Below are positions 28,108-36,517 of a stretch of 64,000 nt of DNA, in pieces. A program made the translations under genes and the position numbers. Every line of letters starts with the position of its first letter. The stretch's first letter is position 1. The DNA comes from Marinomonas spartinae (GTDB lineage Bacteria; Pseudomonadota; Gammaproteobacteria; Pseudomonadales; Marinomonadaceae): assembly GCF_016461715.1 (NCBI RefSeq), contig NZ_JAEMUI010000001.1:186001-250000 (forward strand), given 5' to 3'. The notes beneath the pieces were generated by a model. The model ran no database searches and was not told the origin of the DNA. It was given only the letters and a program-made list of their open reading frames with translations.

Positions 28108-28989
28108 GTGAAAAATGATTTGAATGAAGAGGACGTAGACCTATTTGCTATCCGTACTTTATCGGAAAAGACAGGAGTAAATTCTGTGACCTTGAGGGCT
28201 TGGGAGCGGCGTTATGGTTTGTTGAAACCAAAACGAACTGCAAAAGGCCATCGCTTGTACAATCTAAATGATGTGCAACGTGTTGAAGCCATTGTCCATT
28301 GGATTCAGCAAGGTGTTTCTGTTAGCAAAGTACGTTCTTTATTGGACAAAGGGGCATCGTTGGAGAATCTGGAACTTTCCAACGAGTGGTTAGATTGGCA
28401 AGATCAGTTGGTAACAGCCTCATGTGTATTTGATGAGTACAAAATAGAGCGCTTATACCAACAGATTTTCTCTCAATATCCTACATCAATCGCTGTGCGC
28501 AATTGGCTCGTTCCCAGTCTTGATAAGCTGGCCCGATTAGCGGCTGGTCGCTTTTGCGAAACCGTTCTGACGGCTTGCTTGTCCTCTCGGTTAATGACAT
28601 TAAAGGATCAACAAAAAGCGGCTCCTAAGGTGTTGATCACTGGGTTGTTGGGGCAACGCACTTTGTGGTGTTTTGTCGCCGCCGCCATGCTCAATGACCA
28701 AGGTTATTCCTGTGCTGTTATGCCCATGATGACCACTTATCAAGAGCTTAATGAGCTTGTATTGGGGGTTGATCCTCAGGGCGTGATTGTATTTGCAGAA
28801 GGAGAGTTTATTAGCAATATTGATGACTCGGTAACTATGATGTCTTCCTGGAATAGACGCACTTCTGTTATTGGGGCCGGTTTCTGGGTGGCGTTGCAAG
28901 AGAGCAAATCAGTATTAGCCAAGTCGGTTTGTGCATATTCTGAGCCATTAGAAGGGATTTTAGGATTTGCCTTATCCAAGTCTTATTAA
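28108..28989 (+). CDS. MerR-family regulator of the CarH/LitR type with degenerate cobalamin domain
   Basis: The 293-residue protein has an N-terminal MerR helix-turn-helix: IRTLSEKTGVNSVTLRAWER, RYGLLKPKRTAKGHRLYN, then VEAIVHWIQQGVSVSKVRSL. The C-terminal ~200 residues keep the size and layout of the four-helix plus Rossmann cobalamin module. The ligand motifs seem lost: where ExHxxG is expected the sequence is TGLLGQRTLWCF, and the upstream Wx9EH region reads AAGRFCETVLTACLSS. It is likely a B12-independent member, like class II LitR proteins that respond to light through a separate photoreceptor. It is divergent from the photolyase operon and probably controls it. Confidence 0.82.
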   Translation: MKNDLNEEDVDLFAIRTLSEKTGVNSVTLRAWERRYGLLKPKRTAKGHRLYNLNDVQRVEAIVHWIQQGVSVSKVRSLLDKGASLENLELSNEWLDWQDQLVTASCVFDEYKIERLYQQIFSQYPTSIAVRNWLVPSLDKLARLAAGRFCETVLTACLSSRLMTLKDQQKAAPKVLITGLLGQRTLWCFVAAAMLNDQGYSCAVMPMMTTYQELNELVLGVDPQGVIVFAEGEFISNIDDSVTMMSSWNRRTSVIGAGFWVALQESKSVLAKSVCAYSEPLEGILGFALSKSY

Positions 28990-29089
28990 TTGAGGCATAG
29001 CTTCTTCTATCAATGATCGATATGCATGAATTATTTTAATAAAATATCTATTAGAACTATGCATACAATGTATTTAGTTAATTAAAAAA

Positions 29090-29138
29090 TCTCCTCTATT
29101 ATCAAAGCTATCAAAAGAGCTTAGAAAAACAGAGGAGA
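29090..29138 (+). promoter_or_regulatory. Leader structure that can mask the DUF2061 ribosome-binding site
   Basis: TCTCCTCT (29090-29097) is the exact complement of AGAGGAGA (29131-29138), which contains the ribosome-binding site placed 6 bases before the ATG. Between them, AAGCT (29105-29109) and AGCTT (29118-29122) can form an inner stem. The nested structure would hide the whole Shine-Dalgarno sequence. It may be an RNA thermometer or a target for a trans-acting RNA or protein; this is inferred. Confidence 0.6.
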
Positions 29139-29143
29139 TTCAC

Positions 29144-29383
29144 ATGACGAAAACACTTACTTTTGCCGTGATGCACTTTACCATTGCCTTTACGGTTGCC
29201 TATGTTATTACCGGAAGCGTGTTGGTTGGTGGTGCGGTGGCTCTTATAGAGCCTGCCATTAACACCGTGGCTTTTTACTTTCACGAGAAAATTTGGGCAC
29301 GTTATTCAGGATCAAAGAGTCAGGCCATGTTAGTGAATATTGTCGAATCAGCCAGTGAGAGTTATGCGCTAAGATCCATGTAA
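29144..29383 (+). CDS. DUF2061 small membrane protein
   Basis: The 79-residue protein has two hydrophobic helices with AFTVAYVITGSVLVGGAVAL near residues 15-34, then EPAINTVAFYFHEKIWARY. The E-P-x-x-N-x-x-x-(Y/F)-x-x-H-E-x-x-W pattern is the DUF2061 hallmark. Its function is unknown in the family. It is a single gene with a strong ribosome-binding site that its own leader can mask, and a terminator after it. Confidence 0.88.
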   Translation: MTKTLTFAVMHFTIAFTVAYVITGSVLVGGAVALIEPAINTVAFYFHEKIWARYSGSKSQAMLVNIVESASESYALRSM

Positions 29384-29425
29384 TCTGGGTGCTTGTTTGA
29401 TCATGTGATTTGACGTTTTTATAAA

Positions 29426-29459
29426 AAAGCCTCATTTACCTATAGGCAAATGAGGCTTT
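29426..29459. terminator. Bidirectional terminator between DUF2061 and the SNF transporter
   Basis: AAAGCCTCATTTACC and GGCAAATGAGGCTTT form a 15-bp stem with one mismatch and loop TATA, flanked by A-rich and T-rich ends. It serves the two convergent genes. Confidence 0.88.
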
Positions 29460-29484
29460 GATGTGTTTGCTGAACCGTTTTTAG

Positions 29485-30831
29485 TTAAAGGTTTAGAACA
29501 AAAACGATAGCAACAGCGATGGGACTTATGACCATCACGCTTATTTTCCAATATGAAAAAAATAGCTTAGAGACCGATAGCTCTTCTTCAGAGAATTTTG
29601 ATTTAACAGCCCAGCCAGCGAATAGTGCGGTGAAGATACCGCCAAGAGGTAACATGATATTCGCCGTCGCATAGTCTAAGAAGTCAAAGATATTCTTACC
29701 GAAGAGGGTAATGTTACTCATAAAGTTAAAAGAACCAAGACAAGCGATGCCAAGTAACCAAACGATGAAACCGATGGCGATGGAAGCAGTAATGCGTTTG
29801 ATCTTCATGCGTTCCACGATAAAAGCAACGGTTGGCTCCATCAGTGAGATAGAGGATGTCCAAGCGGCGATGCCTACAAGAACAAAGAATAGGAAACCAA
29901 ACAGTTGACCAAAAGGCATTTGCCCAAAGGCAACGGGTAAGGACATAAACATCAAGCCTGGGCCTGCGGCAGGATCCATTCCATTAGCGAAGATCACAGG
30001 GAAAATACACAAGCCAGCAACCAGCGCAACCAATGTATCCAAAGCGCCAATGGCGATCACGGTACTACCAATAGACGCTTTCTTTGGCATATAGGAGCCG
30101 TAAGCCATCATGGTGCCCATGCCAAGAGATAAGGTAAAGAAAGAATGGCCTAAGGCAACTAACACAGCACTCCAGCTTAATTTACTGAAGTCAAAATCAA
30201 ACATGAAATGCCAACCAGCGGAGAAGCTTTTTGTGCTCATGGCATAACCAAGCAGAACAAGCAGAAGGATGAAAAGCGCAGGCATCATAATACGAGTTGC
30301 CATTTCAAGTCCCTTATTGACACCTCTGGCTACCACAAACACCGTCATAACAACGAACAAGGTATGCCAGCCAAGTAGGGTCATGGGATCGGCTAGTAGG
30401 GCTTTAAAAGTGGCATTGGCCTGATCGGATGTCAGTCCAGCTAGCTCTCCTGTGGCCATGGCTTTGATATAGTTCAATACCCACCCTGCGACAATGGAGT
30501 AGAAAGAAAAAATCATAATGCCCGTGAACATACCAACGATGCCAATGAGGCCCCATGCTTTAGTCTGACCGGACTCCTCTGCAACATCCTCCAGAGAGTC
30601 GACGGGGTTTTTTCTACCACGACGACCAATAAAGACCTCAGCCATCATGATAGGAATGCCCACAAACAAAATACATACTAGATAGACTAGAACGAAGGCT
30701 CCGCCGCCATTTTCCCCCGTGATGTAGGGAAATTTCCAAATATTTCCAAGGCCGACAGCAGAACCCGTTGCCGCCATAATAAATACCCATCGGCTCGCCC
30801 ATGAGCCCTGACTAGATGTCTTTTCTTGCAT
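29485..30831 (-). CDS. Sodium-dependent transporter, SNF/NSS family
   Basis: The 448-residue inner-membrane protein has about eleven to twelve helices of the LeuT fold. GSAVGLGNIWKFPYITGENG in helix 1 carries the unwound Na+/substrate site, and the hydrophobic pattern continues to FVLNL at the C-terminus. Bacterial members import amino acids or similar solutes with Na+. The substrate cannot be read here. It is transcribed away from the ectoine operon, with 500 bp between them. Confidence 0.9.
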   Translation of the reverse strand: MQEKTSSQGSWASRWVFIMAATGSAVGLGNIWKFPYITGENGGGAFVLVYLVCILFVGIPIMMAEVFIGRRGRKNPVDSLEDVAEESGQTKAWGLIGIVGMFTGIMIFSFYSIVAGWVLNYIKAMATGELAGLTSDQANATFKALLADPMTLLGWHTLFVVMTVFVVARGVNKGLEMATRIMMPALFILLLVLLGYAMSTKSFSAGWHFMFDFDFSKLSWSAVLVALGHSFFTLSLGMGTMMAYGSYMPKKASIGSTVIAIGALDTLVALVAGLCIFPVIFANGMDPAAGPGLMFMSLPVAFGQMPFGQLFGFLFFVLVGIAAWTSSISLMEPTVAFIVERMKIKRITASIAIGFIVWLLGIACLGSFNFMSNITLFGKNIFDFLDYATANIMLPLGGIFTALFAGWAVKSKFSEEELSVSKLFFSYWKISVMVISPIAVAIVFVLNL

Positions 30832-31331
30832 AATAATCTCTAAAAAAGTTGAAAGTTAAACAGCAATATCACGCCGCCCCCTACAAACAACTTACATTGA
30901 GAGCGTTGCGAGTCATGTTGTTATGCAAGGTTCTCTCATTACCATTAAATGGTGATCGGTTCGATTTGTGGGGTCTGGCTTTGTTAAGGGGCAGGATTCT
31001 CCAAATTTTGTCTCGTTCATGCAACAAAAAAACGACATTTTTTATTTTAAGTCGATCTTTCTGCAATGCCTTATGCCTTAAGGGGTTCCGTAAATACACC
31101 AAGTTCTCTTGAAGAAAATATTACTCAACAAAACATTAGTTCTCTAAATAAAAGCTGGACATATGTTTTAATCTGTCTAAAATGGTTAGACATCAAATCA
31201 CTTTTCTGGGTGTTGAGTGATAAATGAATTATTTATCCTCCGTGATACGGGGGGTTAATGGGTGTTTGTGTATTTGAGAACACTCATTCATTAAAGAGAT
31301 ACTTTGTTTTCTAATTTATTGAGGTGTGGTT
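30832..31331. promoter_or_regulatory. 500-bp intergenic region upstream of ectA
   Basis: No convincing gene was found. It must hold the promoters of the divergent SNF transporter and the ect operon. A 7-bp inverted repeat TGTCTAA-5-TTAGACA lies at 31174-31192. A short GC stem (CCTCCGT/ACGGGGG, one wobble pair) lies near 31237-31254, within 100 bases of ectA. Open frames in the left half have no recognisable product and weak starts. Confidence 0.5.
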
Positions 31332-31814
31332 TTGAATAACATAGAGCTTATTAAACCAAGAGCAGAGCACGGTATGTTGATTAACCAGTTGGTTGCTAGT
31401 TGTCCACCACTGGATACCAATTCGGTGTACTGCAACTTGCTGCAAGCAGATCACTTTAGTGAGACAAGTGTCTCAGCAATGCTAGAGGGTCGTTTAGTTG
31501 GCTTTATTTCTGGCTACTTGATTCCAAATCGAACAAATACCTTGTTTGTATGGCAGGTGGCGGTTGGTGAAGCTGCACGAGGTCGAGGTTTGGCGAAAAA
31601 AATGCTATCGGCTTTATTAGAGCGCCCAATTTGTTCCGATGTGGCTTATATAGAAACCACTATTACTAAATCCAATGGGGCGTCTTGGGCACTGTTTCGC
31701 AGTATGGCTAAGCAATTAGGCGCACCGTTAGAAGACTCAGTTCAATACGATAAAGATAGTCACTTTCAAGGAAAACATGACACAGAATTTTTGGTTCGTA
31801 TCGGCCCTTTTTGA
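31332..31814 (+). CDS. ectA: L-2,4-diaminobutyrate acetyltransferase
   Basis: EctA acetylates 2,4-diaminobutyrate with acetyl-CoA, the second step of ectoine synthesis. The 160-residue GNAT protein has LLQADHFSETSVSA, FISGYLIPNRTNTLFVWQV, and the acetyl-CoA loop AVGEAARGRGLAKKML. HDTEFLVRIG is near the end. I use the TTG at 31332 because TTGAGG ends 7 bases before it. A GTG at 31326 would overlap that site. It heads ectABCD-ask. Confidence 0.95.
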   Translation: MNNIELIKPRAEHGMLINQLVASCPPLDTNSVYCNLLQADHFSETSVSAMLEGRLVGFISGYLIPNRTNTLFVWQVAVGEAARGRGLAKKMLSALLERPICSDVAYIETTITKSNGASWALFRSMAKQLGAPLEDSVQYDKDSHFQGKHDTEFLVRIGPF

Positions 31815-31860
31815 TGAGGCCTCTGTTCCCTGTTCTGTTTGTTGATTTGCATAAATTTAA

Positions 31861-33192
<1,332 letters not shown>

Positions 33193-33303
33193 CGTCGTTG
33201 TTGAAAAAGGCTACACACTCTTTAAAAAGCGCTGTCGTAAGTGGCGAATGTTACCGTAAGAATTGGTATGACACACCGAGCTTAAGAGTGAGTTAAAGGG
33301 GTA

Positions 33304-33337
33304 GGTCAACAACCTTAGGTTATTAAGGTTGTTGACC
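33304..33337 (+). repeat. Perfect 14-bp hairpin between ectB and ectC
   Basis: GGTCAACAACCTTA, loop GGTTAT and TAAGGTTGTTGACC form a perfect stem in the 185-bp gap between ectB and ectC. No T-run follows, so it is not a standard terminator. It may stabilise the upstream ectAB message, set the EctC ratio, or be a protein-binding palindrome. Confidence 0.8.
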
Positions 33338-33377
33338 ACCTGATTTAAATTGTGAAGATCGTTTATAGGAGAATACA

Positions 33378-33767
33378 ATGTTTGCACGTGATTTAGCTGA
33401 ATGCGAAAAGACCGAACGTCGTGTCGTTTCCCCTGATGGAAATTGGGAAAGCACTCGTTTACTGCTAAAAGAAGATAACATGGGTTTTTCTTTCCACATT
33501 ACGACGATTTATGAAGGCAAAGATTTTGATATGCATTATCAAAATCACTTAGAGTCCGTGTATTGCATCTCCGGTGAAGGGGAAGTGGAAAGCCGCGAAA
33601 CGGGTCAAAAACACCATATCAAACCCGGTGTTGTATATGTCTTAGATAAACACGATGCTCATACTTTACGAGCTTTTAAAGAGCTTAAATTGGCATGTGT
33701 GTTTAATCCACCGATTACAGGCAAAGAAGTGCACAACTCAGAAGGCGCTTACGAGTTGTTAGATTAA
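33378..33767 (+). CDS. ectC: L-ectoine synthase
   Basis: EctC (129 residues) is the cupin that closes N-acetyl-diaminobutyrate to ectoine. The family core is visible: [36 protein letters not shown], and the cupin second motif [16 protein letters not shown], with metal-binding residues in the two barrels. TAGGAGA precedes the start. It is followed 80 bp later by ectD. Confidence 0.97.
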   Translation: MFARDLAECEKTERRVVSPDGNWESTRLLLKEDNMGFSFHITTIYEGKDFDMHYQNHLESVYCISGEGEVESRETGQKHHIKPGVVYVLDKHDAHTLRAFKELKLACVFNPPITGKEVHNSEGAYELLD

Positions 33768-33847
33768 TAAAACATCTTTTAATCTACTCAAGTAAAGGTA
33801 CAAAGCTCATTTCGTTAACATAGAGGAGTATAGAAGGAGGAGCGATA

Positions 33848-34846
33848 ATGTCATCGTCGGCGTATGTTCTAGATAGTGGGTCTCCTGAAGTATTGGGGCA
33901 AACTAAATGGAGTGTTACTACTGATGAAGTATTGAAAAAAGATAGGGTAGTCGATGATTATCCATCTAGACAATATCAGAAGCCTACGTATTTCAATCGC
34001 AAAGACCCCGTTATTTTCTCTGATGATCGACAAAAAGCGCCTTTAGATGAGGCGCTTTTAGATCACTATGAAAAAAACGGCTTTTTATTTCTAGATCATC
34101 TTTTTAGCGAAGATGAAGTCGCAAAAATGCAGCAATACATGCAGTGTTTGCGAGATGATGAGTTTATTAAACAACGTGAAGAGAGTATCACCGAAGCCAA
34201 CAGTGGCGACATTCGTTCGGTATTTGATGTTCATAAACTGAATGATTTTTTTCAAAGCGTTGCCGAAGATCCGAGACTGGTAAGAATCGCGGAATACATA
34301 TTAGGAGATCAGGTTTATCTCCATCAAACCCGCTTAAACTACAAGCCGGGGTTTAGAGGGAAAGAGTTCTATTGGCATTCTGATTTTGAAACCTGGCATG
34401 TGGAAGATGGTATGCCGAGAATGCGAGCTCTGAGTATGTCCATTACCCTCACTCCTAACGACCATAACAATGGTCCTCTTCTTGTCATTCCAGGGTCACA
34501 CCATACTTATATTTCTTGTGTGGGGGAAACACCAGACAATAACTATCTGTCATCGTTAAAAAGACAAGAAGTAGGCGTCCCAGATGATCAAACCGTACAA
34601 AATTTGGTGAAGTCATATGGTATTGAGGCCGCCGTGGGGCAACCGGGGCGAATTATTTTATTTGATTGCAATTTATTGCATGGCTCCAACGGTAACATTA
34701 CCCCCGCGCCTCGCTCAAATTTGTTCTTTGTTTACAATGCTTTATCCAATCGTGTTGGCAAACCGTTTGGTGATACTAAGGTAAGACCAGAATATATAGC
34801 CGCCAGAGACAGCATTAGGCCGTTGAAAAAAGTGATTAATACTTAA
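33848..34846 (+). CDS. ectD: Ectoine hydroxylase
   Basis: EctD (332 residues) makes 5-hydroxyectoine, using Fe(II), 2-oxoglutarate and O2. The diagnostic FYWHSDFETWHVEDGMPRMR near 178-197 holds the His and Asp iron ligands, and ILFDCNLLHGSNGNITPAPR near 280 has the second His and the 2-oxoglutarate Arg. It is slightly longer at the N-terminus than typical members (about 300 residues). GAAGGAGGAG gives a very strong ribosome-binding site. It lies within the operon, between ectC and ask. Confidence 0.96.
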   Translation: MSSSAYVLDSGSPEVLGQTKWSVTTDEVLKKDRVVDDYPSRQYQKPTYFNRKDPVIFSDDRQKAPLDEALLDHYEKNGFLFLDHLFSEDEVAKMQQYMQCLRDDEFIKQREESITEANSGDIRSVFDVHKLNDFFQSVAEDPRLVRIAEYILGDQVYLHQTRLNYKPGFRGKEFYWHSDFETWHVEDGMPRMRALSMSITLTPNDHNNGPLLVIPGSHHTYISCVGETPDNNYLSSLKRQEVGVPDDQTVQNLVKSYGIEAAVGQPGRIILFDCNLLHGSNGNITPAPRSNLFFVYNALSNRVGKPFGDTKVRPEYIAARDSIRPLKKVINT

Positions 34847-34930
34847 ACTTTTTGCAGCCTTATGACAATATAGCGGCAGTTTAGATTTTGGCTGGAGATT
34901 GCTCTTCAGCCCCTTAATAAATTGGGTTTA

Positions 34931-36373
34931 ATGATGGGACTACATACAGTTGAAAAAATCGGTGGCACGTCCATGAGCGACTACCACTCTGTACGCGATA
35001 ATATCGTGTTTAAACCAGCTCAAACGAATGACTTATATAACCGCATTTTTGTAGTATCGGCTTATGGTGGTATTACGGACCAATTGCTTGAACATAAAAA
35101 AACCGGTGACGCTGGTGTTTATGCTTATTTTGCCAAAGAGCGAAATCAAAAGTCTTGGTCAAAAGCGCTGAAAGATGTGCGGGCTGCCATGCTAGAAATT
35201 AATCACTCGTTATTTGAAGGTACTTTGCTGGAAGAAGCGAATTACTTTTTGAATCGCCGTTTGCAAGATGCCCAAGAGTGTTTAGAAGACCTCCATCGCC
35301 TGTGCCAACATGGTCACTTTTCGATCAGCGAGCATTTGGCAACGGTGCGCGAAATGTTGGCAAGTCTTGGTGAGGCACATAGTGCTTGGAATACTGCAAC
35401 CTTATTAAAACGTGATGGTGTTAATGCGGTATTTGTTGACTTGACGGGGTGGAATAGCCCTTGCCATATGTCTCTTGACGAGCGAATAATCGATACATTT
35501 AAGGACATTGACCTGTCTACTCAGCTGCCTATTGCAACAGGCTATGCTCATAGTGAAACAGGTTTAATGTCAACATTCGACCGGGGATACAGTGAAATGA
35601 CCTTTAGTCGAATTGCGGTTTTGACCGAAGCTCGTGAAGCAGTTATTCATAAAGAGTTTCACTTAAGCAGTGCGGATCCTCGACTGGTAGGTGAGAACAA
35701 GGCAGTGCCAATAGGCCGAACTAACTATGATGTTGCCGATCAACTGGCTAATTTGGGGATGGAAGCGATTCACCCTAAAGCGGCAAAAGGGTTACGTCAG
35801 CATAATATCGCGTTACGTGTGAAAAACACCTTTGAGCCAGAACATACAGGTACCTTGATTACGGGGGATTACGTCAGTGATGAGCCTTGTGTTGAGATTA
35901 TTGCCGGTTCTCGTGGTGTGTTTGCGGTTGAGATCTTTGACCAAGACATGGCAGGCGATATTGATCAGTTCGATGTGGCGATACTGAAAGTGATGCGTCA
36001 GTTTAAAGCTCACATCATTGCCAAAGACATTAATGCCAACACTATCACTCATTATTTAGGCGTGAGTCTAAATACCTTGAAACGGGTGATGAAAGTATTG
36101 CATGAAAAATTCCCTGATGCGGAAATCTCTCAGCGTAAAGTTGCCATTGTATCTGCTATTGGTAGCGATATGAAAACCACAGGTATGTTGGCAAAAGCAG
36201 TGAAAGCCATTGCTGAACAAGAGATTAACGTGCTTGCAATGCACCAATCTATGCGCCAGGTGGATATGCAGTTTGTTGTGGAAGAGGAAGACTACGAGCA
36301 AGCAATTTGTAGTTTGCACAAAGAACTTGTCGAAGTGCACGAACATGGTCGGGCTATCTGTCTTGCTTCCTAA
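34931..36373 (+). CDS. ask: Ectoine-specific aspartate kinase
   Basis: This aspartokinase (480 residues) supplies aspartyl-phosphate to ectoine synthesis and is usually less feedback-inhibited than the lysine pathway enzyme. The N-terminus HTVEKIGGTSMSDYHSVRDN and the middle STFDRGYSEMTFSRIAV mark the Ask_Ect group. Two ACT-like regions occupy the C-terminal third (VAIVSAIGSDMKTTGMLA and following). ATG 34931 or 34934 is the likely start; a TTG at 34922 is possible. No strong ribosome-binding site is visible, and coupling from ectD, 84 bp upstream, may help. Confidence 0.94.
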   Translation: MMGLHTVEKIGGTSMSDYHSVRDNIVFKPAQTNDLYNRIFVVSAYGGITDQLLEHKKTGDAGVYAYFAKERNQKSWSKALKDVRAAMLEINHSLFEGTLLEEANYFLNRRLQDAQECLEDLHRLCQHGHFSISEHLATVREMLASLGEAHSAWNTATLLKRDGVNAVFVDLTGWNSPCHMSLDERIIDTFKDIDLSTQLPIATGYAHSETGLMSTFDRGYSEMTFSRIAVLTEAREAVIHKEFHLSSADPRLVGENKAVPIGRTNYDVADQLANLGMEAIHPKAAKGLRQHNIALRVKNTFEPEHTGTLITGDYVSDEPCVEIIAGSRGVFAVEIFDQDMAGDIDQFDVAILKVMRQFKAHIIAKDINANTITHYLGVSLNTLKRVMKVLHEKFPDAEISQRKVAIVSAIGSDMKTTGMLAKAVKAIAEQEINVLAMHQSMRQVDMQFVVEEEDYEQAICSLHKELVEVHEHGRAICLAS

Positions 36374-36445
36374 AGCAAGCCTGATATCACCGGTGGTCAT
36401 TGATTACCTGTTATTGCCTGTCTAAAGGGGATGCGTTAAAAAGGT

Positions 36446-36478
36446 TAAAAAGAGAGTGAGAGCTTGCTCTTACTCTCT
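36446..36478 (-). terminator. Terminator after the GGDEF-EAL gene
   Basis: AGAGAGTGAGAGC and GCTCTTACTCTCT form a 13-bp stem with one mismatch and a 2-base gap. The T-run follows on the minus strand, so it ends the GGDEF-EAL transcript. It also separates it from ask. Confidence 0.8.
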
Positions 36479-36517
36479 GACGTGTACTAGCTCAGAGTAG
36501 ATCTGACGTTTTCCCCT

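Noticed and set aside
30849..31112. Overlapping open frames on both strands upstream of ectA
   Set aside because: Both are low-quality, Cys/Lys-rich translations of the same regulatory DNA without start signals or family features.
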